64,000 nucleotides of DNA from Scatophagus argus (GCF_020382885.2 NC_058504.1:13589019-13653018); one strand, 5' to 3'; positions 47,775 to 60,691 are shown, counted from the first letter of the stretch. Numbers and translations: made by a program. The notes: generated from the sequence alone by a model not told the origin.

Positions 47775-50522
47775 AAATGGAGTTCCTGCTCAGAAATCAC
47801 TGGCAGATTTTTCTGTTACTAGAGGCTTTGCATGGGTAGATTTTAATGATGCCGGACTGCTGTCCCACTGAATTTGACTCGGTATTATTGTTTGTGCTGA
47901 CTTTGCGAGGGAGGTTATTGAAATGCGTGTGTGTTTCAGGCTGGAGATTGCCTTCACTGGTAAGACCGTGGGGATCATGGTTAAATCCAGCAAGACGCTG
48001 CAGGACGCCCTCTCTGCTGTGCTACAGAAACACCATCTCAAACAGCAAGAGGCCCTGGTCACCATGGTGAGTGTCTGTATGAGTGAGAACATAATATGTA
48101 GTCTGTGCTTGAGCGGTTCCTCAAAGTAAATTAGATTAATAATGATTTTCTCTCAGTTGCAAAGGAGTAATGGAACTGATTATTCTGGCTGAATTACAAT
48201 CCGACCAACGTTCCTCTGGAATAATCCTATATTTCTGTGAACTCAATTCCATAGATGACCCACATCTACCTTTCAGTCAAGCTGCAGACTTGTCTCATAT
48301 TTTTAATTTGTACTATTTAAAAATTCTGTCCGTCTGTCCCGTCAGCACTCGTCTGCCTCTCCTGCCTGGAGCAGCTATTGCTAGGCAACGGTTTTGGGTG
48401 CATGTTAATATGAATGAATGTGTTACACTATTTCCTGAGTGGAATAAGCAGGATTACACCGTCTTATTAATGTGCTCATGTGTATTTTTATATCCAAAAA
48501 ACTGTGCAGCGGAGTCTCTCATGTCCTACTCTCCTGTGTGTTTTTAGGTTGGAAGCAATGAGCCTGTGAACATGAGCAGCACGGTGTTCAAACTGGCCAA
48601 TAAGACGATACGACTTGACAAAATCAAAGGTTAATATGCGTGACCTTTTTTTTTTTAAAGCCTTATGTTATAACTTCAAGGAGAAGCAGAGAGAATCATG
48701 TATACTATAATATTCAATACTAGCTACAATGGTCCCCTCCAAAAGAGGTGCTGCGTTCACTCGTCTCTTTTCCCAACTGCTGAGAGATCAGAACCAACTT
48801 CACTTTGGATCAGTGCTTCTCGTCTCAGCTCAGCTCCACTTGCTGCATTTCGCTAACAGGAAGTAGATTAGATCGGAGTGGCTGTATCCCAGGTTTGCCA
48901 GTTTACTTCTTGTCAGGAGTGTTTTATCTGGCTGATGTCAGTGTTTAACACAACAGGGAAGTTGGGTACTGTAGTACCATCACTACTTTTATCCTGAGTC
49001 CTAAGTGTAAGTGCTTTTGGAAACTGATTTGAATCTGTGTTTGGTTTGAGCAGGAAAAGACATTTCCAGAGCTGGTGGTACAGCTGCAGCCCCACAGGTG
49101 AGGCAATGTTAATAGATTTCTAAACATCTTATTGCCATCATAAAGTCATATGAACTATGTATGAATATTATTTTGCTATGTATTTGCTTAATTACATAGC
49201 CAGAATGTTTAAAAGAAAAGATGTTAGTGTTTTATTGGATATCAGTTATTATCACCTAAATAAGATATAGATTATTATTTGAGGGCTGTGACTATATGTG
49301 AACAAGGGTGTGATTTTTGATTATTTAGATAATATTAACCAGGAGCATGTCAAGGTCTTGCATTTGTCTTTTTTGTTTATGAACCATATTGATCATTTTT
49401 ATTTGTTTACATTTTCTTCTTCGACTGTTATGTGTGTTACTGTGTGGAGCACTCTGACTGCACTAAAGAGAGTCGGTGTGAAATGTACATTAATAACGCT
49501 GGAAACTATTTTTGGCCCCAGACAGGAGCAGTGAGTGCAGGCGATCTGGAGGCCAGATCATCTCAGCAGACAGACAGAGTCAGGACTCAGCCCAGGCCCA
49601 GTAAGAACCGCGACATAGACGGTAGGACATCCCAGTAGTGTCAAGTGATGAGGCATCATACAGTATACTGTAGGAGGATTTTGTAATAATGTTGACACTT
49701 GAGACGGAGGTTCATTCTTGACCTTGGAAGCAAAAATGGGACACTCTGAAGACAAGGTCCAACACAGAGGAGTCGGAGCTTGTGTTTAGTCACAGTTCTC
49801 AGTTGTTGACTCAACAGTCTCGCCACAGGGTGCATTTAGAGGGGAGCTTTCAGTCACATCACACAATCTGTCTCTGCAGATGAAATTACAAAAATTTAAA
49901 ATTCTAATTCAGTGACGACTCCATCTACTGAGGAAGATTGTGTGGTGGAATAAGAAGCTCCAGAAAAGGAATAATGAAACTGATTACTCTGGTTGAATTA
50001 CAGGCCGAGGATGAACCTTCAGTCTCAATTTTCTCAAATTTTTTTTTAATTTTTTTTTTTTTATGGCACTCTTTGAACAACACTACACAGCCGAACCACA
50101 GTTTAATTTGATGACATAAATATGCTGTAAGTATAAAATGTGAATACCTTAGGCAGCTGTGTGTATTGTGATGTAGAAGTGTTGTTTATTTATTTGAAGT
50201 GCGTCAAAATCAGCGTGATGTCGTGTGTGCGTCAGGCTTTCTGGACATGCTGACAAGAGCTCAGTGCTGCAGGGTTGATGACCAACGAGGCCTTTTGACC
50301 AAAGAGCAGCTGGAGGTGCCTCAGTTCCTGCAGCTGTCCTCAGACCAGGGCCGGGACACGGTGCCGAACGAGGACAGCACAAAAAGCTCCACCGCTGAAG
50401 ACTACAAAAAGGTCAAAAAAGAAGACAAGACATCATTAACTTCAAGTTCAGCCGGAGCAGCGGAGGGAACCCCCGACTCTGATCAATCTGAAGCCAAAGA
50501 CTTGAAAGAAACGGCAGTGTGA
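41807..50522 (+). CDS. rgs14: Regulator of G-protein signalling 14
   Basis: Scaffold that speeds GTP hydrolysis on G-alpha-i/o, binds active Ras/Rap, and holds G-alpha-i-GDP through a GoLoco motif. It is known in neurons and kidney. Coding exons: 41807-41851, 44755-44776, 44946-45097, 45203-45295, 46031-46174, 46282-46446, 46547-46628, 46746-46849, 47060-47278, 47512-47585, 47940-48066, 48548-48629, 49054-49097, 49522-49621, 50236-50522. They give 579 residues (human about 566). The N-terminus LGIPVGHM then AVSDGEL matches human LGVPNGRM...AVSDGEL. The RGS domain runs about residues 53-178, RBD1 about 294-366 (YCCVYLPDGSASLA), RBD2 about 367-437, and the GoLoco motif 485-506 (FLDMLTRAQ, with D500-Q501-R502). 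The start context GCCACCATGG is ideal. Exon 3 has a (GT)n tract instead of a pyrimidine tract at its acceptor. Likely poly(A) signal at 51230. Confidence 0.96.
42840..42970. repeat. Decayed interspersed repeat ('ccatgaaacttggggg' type)
   Basis: Phrases 'aaactaccagtcagatttcc', 'atgaaacttgggggaaggg' and 'agaacccatatga' are familiar from a very common teleost interspersed repeat. It lies in rgs14 intron 1. The family is not assigned. Confidence 0.4.
44160..44185. repeat. Perfect 10-bp inverted repeat in rgs14 intron 1
   Basis: CGTCTGCACA at 44160-44169 and TGTGCAGACG at 44176-44185 flank a 6-base loop. Confidence 0.8.
44888..44933. repeat. (GT)n microsatellite next to the rgs14 exon 3 acceptor
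   Basis: About 23 uninterrupted GT units end 12 bases before the exon 3 boundary (44946). The remaining intron end reads GATGTGTTGTAG, so the tract occupies the place of the usual pyrimidine-rich stretch. Confidence 0.95.
47742..47773. repeat. (AT)n microsatellite
   Basis: About 15 AT units in rgs14 intron 10. Confidence 0.95.
48163..48212. repeat. Dispersed repeat, copy A (rgs14 intron 11)
   Basis: About 40 bases resemble 49967-50010 in the same orientation: 'aatggaactgattattctgg' here against 'aatgaaactgattactctgg' there. Both continue with a related 'ctgaattaca'/'ttgaattaca'. The family is unknown. Confidence 0.5.
49967..50010. repeat. Dispersed repeat, copy B (rgs14 intron 14)
   Basis: Second copy of the element at 48163. 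The two differ at several bases, so they are old or arose separately. Confidence 0.5.
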
Positions 50523-51229
50523 AAGGCTGTCATGTGCGAGGTGGAAAAACTACAACAGAACATCATGTTACCAGTCACATCAGAAGACAAATGTTCAAGC
50601 ACTTTTAATAATTGTTTACAAATAAGCTCTGAGACTGCAGTGTGAGATCATCCCTGCTAATAGTGACTGGCCTTTTGAGGCAGTACTTAAAGGAGAAGAA
50701 AGATCATGGCAAGCATTTATAGTGTCATTTCAAAACACTACACATCTTAATGAGAAAAATATTTCCTGTGACTTGCTTAGCTGATTGTATGAAGAAATGT
50801 TTGAAAAGTTCCCTGATATTTTAATGCTGTACACTTTGCAGTTGACATTGCTTTTATTTCTTACAATTCCACAGTGCTTTTCGCCAAACTCTAAGCAAAA
50901 ACTTGTTTCTTCACAGGGCTTTCCAGAAAAGATGTAGAAATGTATTGCACTATTATTTTCTTCTGAATTAAGATTGAATTTTTTTTCTTTTTTCCACAGA
51001 GATATGTTTTAAATATTTTAAATAACCAGTTTTCATTTGTTTGCTCACTTGCTGTTTTCAAATGTGTGTTTGTGGTACTTAAATGCGTTTTGTTGTTTGC
51101 TGTGATAGCACTTTGAAAAGTCCTGTGTTAAGTCCTGTGTTCCTGTCACCTCAGACTGCATCTCAGGGTTCAGATCGTGAATTAGTAATGTCATATTAGA
51201 AGGAATGAATCAGATGTAAGTAGACGAGA

Positions 51230-51235
51230 ATTAAA
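51230..51235 (+). terminator. Candidate rgs14 poly(A) signal
   Basis: ATTAAA about 700 bases past the rgs14 stop. The sequence before it looks like 3' UTR with no competing canonical signal. Confidence 0.4.
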
Positions 51236-52140
51236 GTGATTCATGATGAAATCGGTTGATCTTCCTTTCTGTATGTGCTGTGGAGGGAATAATTTCAGGT
51301 TGCAGTTTTCACCCCTCAGTAAAGATTGTTTTTAATCGGTTGATGAGGTCCGTTTCTGGCTCAACAAATGCTATGTGATTTGATTTTATAGGAAGTGCAG
51401 CCGGACCCCACACTGCCCCTTTGGACTGCCTGTATGACTCACGTTATGTAAAACAAGTGATCTGTATCCATCTGTGTAGGTGTAGACTGTCACTAGATAT
51501 GATTATATTATATTGTGTCTTTGTTGTATGCTGGTAGTGAAGCCTCCCTCTAAAATGCCATCATGATGTCATTTTTGCACAGTGACGGTGGATCATTACA
51601 CTTGTGTGATTGGCTCTTTATGGAGGGCTTGTAGCCAATGATTTGCTTGATCTCTCTACAGACTTGTTGCTGTCAGGTGCTTTCCAGTTGAGGAGCCCGG
51701 GAAGACTATTATGGGGTGTGTTTGGCTATTATATGGGTTATAAAACAAATTAGATGAATCATAGATCGATTCAGCTGCATGAATGATGCAGTCGGTACGC
51801 ATATTTCCAACTACGTGACAGGAGGAGGTTTGGGGAGCGTTTCATTCACCCACCTTTCCCTGCATCATCACCCTGTAGATGTGATTGCGACTAAAGTAAT
51901 TGGCCTGAAACAATGAGCACACATGACTAAGAATTAATGTGCAGTGTATGATACCTATTTTAGGTACCCATAGCTGCTTCTTGCCAAGATGGATACATGA
52001 ACTTCCACAACTGTGATTGGCACACCCAGCATTGTACATATTAATATGTGTGCATGTGTGTGTGTGCGTCCATGCATGAGTGGTGCGTCGGCGGAGCTAT
52101 GAATGGGCAGAGAGGGCTGTGCTCTCGCAGACACCATAGC
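51236..52140. other. Intergenic, nothing recognised
   Basis: Between the rgs14 poly(A) region and the presumed first exon of the 68-residue gene. No exon was seen. Confidence 0.5.
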
Positions 52141-52223
52141 AGCAGTGAGATGAGGAGTGCCATCTACTCTGCCGCACGTCTGTACTGAGAGAGGAGAAGA
52201 GAGGGAAGAAGGCAGGGAAGGAG
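52141..52223 (+). other. Candidate noncoding first exon of the 68-residue gene
   Basis: A purine-rich stretch ends GGAAGGAG|gtgagt with last exon base 52223, a near-ideal donor with no coding frame. The acceptor at 56030 (ctctctgtag), just before the coding start exon, is a fitting partner and would imply a 3.8-kb first intron. Linkage is inferred. Confidence 0.35.
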
Positions 52224-55200
52224 GTGAGTGCCGAAATATCCCCCAGGCATTTCCCTAATCTCATTTTTTTGGGCTGATCGGTGTGCTTGTTCACTCAGTA
52301 GATATATTTACCTGCCCTTTCTGTCTCTGTCACTCCCATCATTCATTCTCTCCACCCGACTGCCACTTCACTGCATTCTTGTGCTTCATTAAATGTCTTG
52401 AGATAAACCTCTTAAGCTCCTCCATTCACAGAAAAGCCCACATTTTCACTCAGATTTAGCGCCAAAGCTTTCTGCTATCTCTCTTATTTACTGCCTTCTG
52501 TATTCTACACTGGGATAGATAACAAACAGGTTTTGAATATCTGAAAATGTTTATTTTCTGAACTCAGTCCAATGCTAATGAGAGCTCTAAATGGTACTCG
52601 CGATGCCTTTGAGAGTCCTGCAGAAGAATACATAAGTGGTGTAAAACAAAACCCATCCATCAGATCAATGCTTGCACATTACTTTGCACTGAAAGATTCT
52701 GCTCGGCTGCTGAAGGACAGACTGTGTGCTCAGTGTGGTAGAAATGAAAACGGGAGCGGATTCAATAGCACTGACTTCGGTATCAGGCCAGATACACGCA
52801 GTTGAGCTGTGATTCAAGGGGTCGAATACTGACTGAATGCCTCCAGTTAAGAGTGAGTGTGTGTGTGTGAGGGGGGTGGGGGGTGGCGGGGGCAATGTGT
52901 GCCACACCTGAGCGTAGTAGAACAGACACCCCATCATCATCAATTACAGGACATTGTGTCCTTGCAATTGTGAGCCTTCTTGATGCACTCTACCTGGTTG
53001 CTGGTGCAGTTCCTGTCCACGTGTTCACCTCAGTCTCCTGACCACCTCTGTGTGCACAATTATGCACATGCTGAGCACGATTAACATGTTCAGCAGCACA
53101 AATGTGGCGATGTCGGATCAGGCTTCGTTTTTTGCCCCTGGACTTGAATTATGAGGATTAGCTGACCCAAGAGAGTGGAAATCATTTGCAGGTTGTGTCA
53201 CTCATTTCACAGCTAAAAGGATATTTTGTCTTCAACATTGTTGTTAGATGAGTGCATGAAATGAAATGAATGCACACATCAGCATTTTATGAACTTTAAA
53301 GGCTAAGTACATTTATTAAATTTTTCTAATTCAGATTCATCAGCTTCTTCTTGCAGAGCAATAGCAGTCAAAGTGATGATGGAAGGAGGAAAAGGGTGGA
53401 AAACTCTGTGAGGCAAAAGGTTCTATTTGCCCATCCTTGCAGAAAGAGTTCTTGAGAAGCTTTTAAGTCCCTGCGTTGCTTTTGTGTGTGTATATGCCCA
53501 TGTCTAAATAATGATGTGTGAGCATTTTGTGCCTTTGTGCGTGTACCCGTTCTTGTATGTGCACCACAAAAAGGCATAGTGTTTTTTGATGTGTCACCTT
53601 GACTGTTGTTTAGCTGCTTGGTCATGTGGATTAACCGATGGAGAAGTGTTTCTCAGAGCCACAGGGCTTTTCTACCTCGGCCACAAAGGAGATGTGCTTC
53701 CACCCGCTTCAGTCTAGCCTGCGTGGCCTTCCGTCCTTTTGCCTCGCTTACAAAGGAAGAGGTCCTCATCCAGCCGAAGATGGGCAGACAGTGACAGAGG
53801 AATGTATGGGGAGAGACAGGGTGAGGCAAGCAGGCAAATCATTCTCATTTAGGCCATTTCCCTCAGTGAGCTGGTCAGAGAGAGCACTCAGGACTCACTG
53901 AATGACTGCCCTTCCATCAGAGCTGAGATTAACCAGGGCTATAACGCACATTTTAGAGTGCATGGAGTGCAACCGTCTTCTATACCCCTGGGTGTGCCAA
54001 GTGAACCAACATGCACGAGAGGCCTGATGTATAAAAGAAGCTGGTCACACCCCACTGGGTCAGACCCTGCTGGTACAGATGATTCACTTGGACAGCAGGT
54101 AGCCCGTGTTGAATATCACGTATATTCCAGTCCAAGTGGGAATAGCATTTCGAGCAGCCTCGACTGTGCTGCAACCATGACTGCTGACGTCAGACATCAC
54201 GGTGGGTGAGTGAACGCCTGTCGATCAGCTTCCATTCATTCTTCATGAGCCCTGGGCTGAATGCTTCCTGCAGAGCAGCAGGGTGAACCGGGCGGTAGAC
54301 AATTAACTGTCGGTTTAGTCAGATCAAAAGGTGATGACTCTTTACATCTTATTTTATCTTAACTCTGTGTGCTGTCTTGTGTCACCGGGCCTGACCTTGA
54401 GACACTTGCCAAAATTATAACCATACTTTGTAGTACAATGAAACCCATAACAAATATAGTGATAACTTCCTTTAAGGGCCTCGAAAATGTATTTTCTCAA
54501 TCGTGACTGATGGGATCTTACATGCACACACAATTATGCATTCCTGCCAAAGTGAGAAGAGTTTTGGTGATTTTACCTGCAAGGCTCCCACATTTTTGTT
54601 TTTTCTTGGTCCTCTTATAAATAGATAAATGTGATAAATAAGTTTCTGTGCATTTAACCACATTTGAATGGAAATTTGTATGACAGCTGATGCCACTGTC
54701 AATCAAATCTGCTGAAACGGCACATTAGGTGATTTTTTTAGTTCATATTTCACTGAATAATACCCACTTAATGTTATAAATGCTCAAGATAGGAAGCCAA
54801 GTATTCAGGAAATTTACATTACAGGCCATATTCTGTGTTAATACTCCACACACCATTTTAAAAATGCCAAAGGAAATCTAATGTAATCATAATGTTGATG
54901 ATTTGATTAAATAAAGCAAAGCCAGCAAAGCATGAGGTCTACATGCTTGATGCTTCTGAAGCTTACAGCATTTTCTTGTGGCCTTTCTCAGCAGATGGAA
55001 GAAGCTCTGGAGCTCAGAAATCCCCAGAAAGTCTCTGACTTTTTAACTCCCCATTCACTCTGAAATGCCAGGATGTTTTTTGATCTGAGCTGTCTGGTCA
55101 GATGTCAGACAGAAGCAGACATTGACAGGCTGCACCGAGATATTTGGAGAATAAATAAAATCTGTCTCCTGCAAATTGAACCAGACCCAGAGGTGTTTTG

Positions 55201-56030
55201 TTGTCAGCCTTCAGGGTTCCAGACGCCAGCTGTGGATCTGGCTGTGACTGTTGGCTGGTCTTCGTTGTGGCCTTTCAGGCATGCAGGAATCTTTTTTTAA
55301 TCTTGCATGGCTCCCACTGTGTGTGAGAGTGTTGATATCTCCCTGTCTGTTCTGCCCTTTGTGTACACTTATGATGTTATTTAAAACCTTTACTTTACAT
55401 ATTTTTTATTTATTTTGTTTATTATGAATTTTATTCAATTTGTTAATCTTGAGTTGACCAAAATGTCAGTTCAATCTGTATCGGTATTCTGTTCCAGCTG
55501 GGTCTAAAACCTGAAGGTTGGCAGACAAGCCATGCTAATATTATTGGTATTAATATTTGACAGAATATATTTGTACGCAGGCAATATAGGAAGCAGTGCT
55601 ATCAACCAAAGCCATGTTCATGGTTGGTTTTGGTGATGATTTCTGTCAAAAAAATCACCCGGCAAAACATCCAAAACAGTGGAGTAGCAGCAGCAGTGGG
55701 TCCCTGAATCAGAGTCGCCATCTAGTGAAAAGAGGCCATAACTGCAGATTTGTGAGCTCATCATCTGTTTTTTTTTTCATTACTCCCAAAATCAATCAGT
55801 TGGCCAATCTCTCATTGACTGAAGCTCATCACGTTCCCTCAGTGCAGATCTATCAGGGACAAGCTCAGCTTTTCATTCATTTTTAAATGGAAATAAAAAT
55901 GAACACAGGCAGGGACTTTATATCAGCACTCCCACTGTGAGAAGCATTTTTTGTAAAATGGCCTGCATGTAAACACTGCTGTTGCAGCAAGTCTGTGAAG
56001 TTTCTCTTTTTCTTTCTCATCTCTCTGTAG
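52224..56030. other. Gene-poor stretch, possible first intron of the 68-residue gene
   Basis: No coding exon is recognised. A G-rich run at 52871-52892 could form a quadruplex. Open frames here lack domains and splice support. Confidence 0.45.
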
Positions 56031-56127
56031 TTGTGCAGCTGCAGTATACAAGAGGACATCATTGAATCCTGAACATCCATCAGCACTGAACTTCTCCTGA
56101 GAAAACTCAGTCAAGAACAAGTCAGCC

Positions 56128-57046
56128 ATGGACCAGAAAACTAATGAGGTGTGTGAAGGCCTGATAATATGTAAAAATAGTGTCACGATACATGGTCTAA
56201 ATTGTAGTATCATTTTTCAGTTTTGAAATGCCCATAGCCAGACTTCAAATAGAATAAGAATTTCTCACTTTTCTCCATTAAAACACAATATTGCATTAAA
56301 CATAGGCCTTTTTTGGCACAAACTCCTCATCAGTTGGATTGATGACCCCACCCAAGGAAAAGCCACCTGAAGTCACCTAATGTCGGCACTCTATTGGTGT
56401 GTTGAAATAGTGTGCGTCTGGTAGACAGGGACAGTATCCTACTTCAGTCTGTAGACAGAAGTAGGAGGACATGAAATACTGCATTCTCTATGAGTTGCCT
56501 GAAAAGTAATTTGCAGGCACCTTCAAGCTACTCATGTTTTTAATATATAATCATATTTAATTGTGACCATGTCTAATATGATCCTCCCTGTCTCTCTGTC
56601 TGTCTCTAAAGTGTCCCACCACCACCTCTCCTCAGAAGCACATGAAGAACAGGTCCAAGTCCACAGAGGAGATGCAGCAGACAAAGAAGGTGAGCAGCAG
56701 CAGTGTGACATTCACACCTCCTAATGTTTCGAATCCCCGTACTTAACAAACTCATCAGCTCTAATGTGACTGCCTTGTCTTACATTACAGGCCTTTTCCT
56801 CACAAAAATCACTCCCAGGCAGACCAGAGCTGGATAAAGTGAAGGTGAGCACTGGACATGAGTTCATGTATTTCAAAACAAAGTGATTGTATTCTTAAAT
56901 GTAGCTTTTTCTTCCTTTATGCTTTTCTTTTATTATTATTAAAATAGTATGATTATTTTTCTATCACCCTTGTCCATCTTTCTGTTTTTCAGGAGAGTCC
57001 TGATGGCTCTGACATGCCCATATCTTCCACAGAGGAACTAAAGTGA
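56128..57046 (+). CDS. Small hydrophilic Ser/Lys-rich protein, unrecognised
   Basis: Four coding exons (56128-56148, 56612-56689, 56791-56844, 56993-57046), all phase 0, give 68 residues starting MDQKTNECPTTTSPQK and ending ISSTEELK. The product is polar, with no signal peptide, helix or cysteine-rich domain. It has basophilic-kinase-like sites such as KNRSKST, acidic Ser-rich phrases near the end and predicted disorder. Splice sites are good: donors gtgtgt and gtgagc twice, and acceptors ctaaag, ttacag and tttcag. A 5' UTR portion begins at 56031, and AATAAA follows at 57362-57367. It lies on the same strand between rgs14 and slc34a1. I recall no human gene annotated between these two. I do not recognise the family and infer no function. 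Confidence 0.65.
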
Positions 57047-57361
57047 TAAACAGGAGGACCAATAGGAAACCAGAGTGGCCATCAAGCTACGACATCATCA
57101 TAAACACGCAGAAAGATGTACATATGTTCATAGAAAACGATTAGGATGATAGTGAATTACATTATAAAAGCTGCGAAACAAACCCACAAAAAAAAAAAAA
57201 GAATTTATGACTGGTTGAAGGAAACAGTATAAAAAAAATGGTAAATGGAACACACACAAACTCACGCACGCCGAAACAATCGCATGTAAACAAAAAGATA
57301 CCCGTGATGAAGCTGTTTCATTGTACTGTGAGTGCTGTATACAAACTGAATGTGTACTGAC

Positions 57362-57367
57362 AATAAA
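57362..57367 (+). terminator. Poly(A) signal of the 68-residue gene
   Basis: Canonical AATAAA about 315 bases past the stop codon, followed by a GT-rich stretch. Confidence 0.6.
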
Positions 57368-57399
57368 GTCATGCTGTTGAGCGAGTCTGCCGTTATTTT

Positions 57400-59430
57400 G
57401 CTACCGTTCGCATCTAACATTCGACAAGTGATAAAGTGCAATATCTCGATGCAGTTACAAAAAAACTAAAAGTTTGAACAGGTTGAAACAAATTTTCTAA
57501 AACTGCTAACTTACATCTGCTGCAATGTGTGCATTAACATATGACTGTACTGACAAGAAGAACAGCAGCCATTTTGACACAGGTAGGCAGTTAAAGTATA
57601 TTCAGCTAACAACAAATTCCCGCTAAACCTTAATTATTAGAGAAATTAGAGTAGAATTAAATACAACTTCATGACCACTTCAACGTTCATTGCCCAGCAG
57701 AGTAGGAAATCACCAAAGTACAAAAGTAGCACAAAGACATTACATTAATATCCAGAATAAACATAATAACAGAATAGTCAGAACCACAACACACTAATGT
57801 GAAATGTAAAATATTTTAAAGAAGGCATAAAACATAAAAAAAAGAAACTATAGCAGAATTGCAGTTGGAATATAGGACTCGGTTATTTTAAATGATTTCC
57901 CTATTAAATGTCAAAAAGTAGGAAAAACAATTCCGTTATAATCACCCGGAGTCCAAATGCCAGTTTGTTTTATCTGACCAAAACCACACAGATGACCAAA
58001 CAAAAGTGGACATCTTAAGTTAAGGTGTCCTGGCATCGGCATACTTAGGCAAACAAAAGCTCAAACATTTGAATGATAATTGTATTCCTGCTTGCGTGGA
58101 TGTTCGTGTATCACCTGTATCACGCCGTATCACGCCGTATGTCCAGAGACAATTAACTGACATGATGTTCCACTGATTCCCTTCGCTCGGATAACAGAAA
58201 ACTGGGAGCTCTCGCATAACATCATATGGTATGTGCAGTGTAAGATTAACGGGATAACACAGCCTACTGAGGGGCAGAAGAGGGCACACAGCGTGCACCT
58301 GCAGCTCATTGATTGGCAGGTGTTTTGAGCAGCAGGATCACGACCTGGTGGCCTGTGTGGTTTATCTGCATGCTGAGCGGCGGTGGTGACCTCCCCATGG
58401 CTGCACATCCCGAGCGCAGATTAACAACATCATAGAGGCTTTTTTCTTTTTCTAAGAGCTCTGGAACCACGCCAGAGAATTAGGTGTGTGTGTGTGTATA
58501 AGTGGTGACGTGTGTGTCCATATGTGCATGTACGTCTCAATTCCTCTTTTCCACTGCTTAATTCAAATCTCAAGGATCCCCCCCCCCCCCCCACCACCAC
58601 CACTGATGGATGGGCACCAGCCCAACAACACAACAACAGGGCTGTTATCTCTGTCTGGCTCCTGACTCTCAAAACAGTTTGGAGAGTAACAACTCATTTG
58701 AGGGGGTTATTAAGTTCTGCTCCTCTGAGTTCATGGATGCGAGTCTAGGGTCAGCAGGTTTGGCAGATTTGGTTGAGAGCACTGCTGATAGGACAGAACC
58801 GTAGCTGGACTAATTATTAACAATTACCCTTTACCCAGCCCATCACGGTCTTCTCCCATGACTCTGCCTGTGTGTAGTGGGGTGTACAAAAAGTATGCAC
58901 ACGTGTGTGTCCAGAGGATCTCAGAAAACCTCCCTTCTAGTTCAATTCCAGTCACAACACGCTTGATCTTGAGTCCTGGCAAAGTACCCAAGTACCTGAA
59001 CGTTCTGCACAAGTCGAGCAGATTGCGCCGTACGTGTCTGAAATACTTCCCCTGACTTATCTCATGGAGGACACGATCATGTGATCCCCTGGCTTTAATC
59101 TGTGTCAGGCTGCAGGTGCTACCCGAGAATATGAGCGAACTTCATGGTTTTCTCCCAACATTGAAACCACTAGATGTCAGATTTCTCCTGCTCTTACGCT
59201 TGAGACTGAGACAAGCTCAAACAACACATTAATCACAACCGACAGGCCTGTTCGTCTTGGAATCTTTATCTGGCCCCAAATCAGGTGAAAAATAACTGGT
59301 TGAGCAAACACCATTCATCACCTGATTAAGTTATGGCTTTGTGTTATTGATTAACAGTGAGGTCTCAGTTGGTGAAGCAAGTTAATCGACAAGACATGAG
59401 GTGCTCCTCTGGACACCTACGGACCAAGAA
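57400..59430. other. Intergenic, upstream of slc34a1
   Basis: No coding exon is recognised. A C-run of about 15 followed by a short (CAC)n run lies at 58578-58603. Confidence 0.5.
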
Positions 59431-59433
59431 GCT

Positions 59434-59440
59434 TATTTAA
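59434..59440 (+). promoter_or_regulatory. Candidate slc34a1 TATA-like box
   Basis: TATTTAA lies about 70 bases upstream of the first-exon donor (59512). This fits a TATA-type promoter with a start near 59465 and a short noncoding first exon ending at 59511 (CAAG|gtaaga). Confidence 0.35.
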
Positions 59441-59944
59441 AGATGATTTGCAATTCGCTTTGATGCTTTCCTTTCCAGGGGGTGTGCACAACACAGACTG
59501 TTTCGAGCAAGGTAAGATTCTTCACTGCATGGGTCAATATCAAATGTTTAGCTTATGTAACATTTCCATACTATTGCCATGTGCTGAAAACAACACTGCA
59601 GCTTCATGTTATTATTTGAAATGAATGTCCTAATTTATTGTAAATTGATCTCTGACCTCTCATCTAAAAGCTGTTGGACACACAGTTCATACATTCTTTA
59701 GAAAATGAAAGCAAGTCAGCTGTCACTCACTGACATTTAGTTATTAGACATTTCATTTGTCATTTCATTTGTCTACTTGAGGTAAAAAGCAGTTAGAAAA
59801 GTTCTGGAGAAGCACATACGGCATCAGAAATATACATGTGAGTCATAGTAACTTCAGAGGCAAACTCACAAATAGCACAGAGAGAGTGGCAGACCGGCAA
59901 ACAGATGAGCGTGGGGCAGAAAGATTAGGGGATAACATTCAGTG

Positions 59945-59969
59945 CACACACACACACACACACACACAC
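59945..59969. repeat. (CA)n microsatellite
   Basis: About 12 CA units in slc34a1 intron 1. Confidence 0.9.
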
Positions 59970-60691
59970 CAAAAAACAAAATAACATCACAAATGCGTTC
60001 AGAGTTTATTCAGCTGCAATCTATGGAACTTACTTCATATAAGTCTACATACAGAATGATGTTCATGTGCCAACAGGGACTCTCTGCACATCACAACCTG
60101 CAGGAGGATGCCACAGAGAATGAGAACGATGCCGTGACTGTAATTACTGTAATTACTGAACTCACTTCCATCCACTTTGCTTTTAAGAGACACATTGGCA
60201 CTCCCTCCTCCTCTGGAGTCTCCAAAATACGGCAAAGTGGCAGACATGAAAAAGGGAAAAACGGTCTCTTTAAAATGAGAGCGGTGAAAATCTTTGAAGG
60301 CAGTTGCTGCTCTATAGACAGTGGAGAGTCCCTCTAAGAGCTAACTTGCAGCTGCAGGAAATGGAGGACAAGACAAGTTACATGCATGCTGATGTTTCCT
60401 TTTTGATTCTGACGAGGTGTCCATTTGTTTTGTTGTGCGTTTTGACCTTGAATCAAGGACAGATGACAATTAGAAACAATGTGAGCCGCTTTTGTTCTTT
60501 TCTAATTACCGTACTTACTCTAATTACTTACTTAATGGATGGGCCCGTGTATGGACATTTTGGTCGCTTTTGGTTTCTTTTTTTACTGCTGCAGGTGGCT
60601 GATAAACACATTCACTCTCACATTACCTCCACAACGGTGTTGTACTGTGATTATAATTGCCTCCATGTCTCCACACAGCATTCAAACCACC

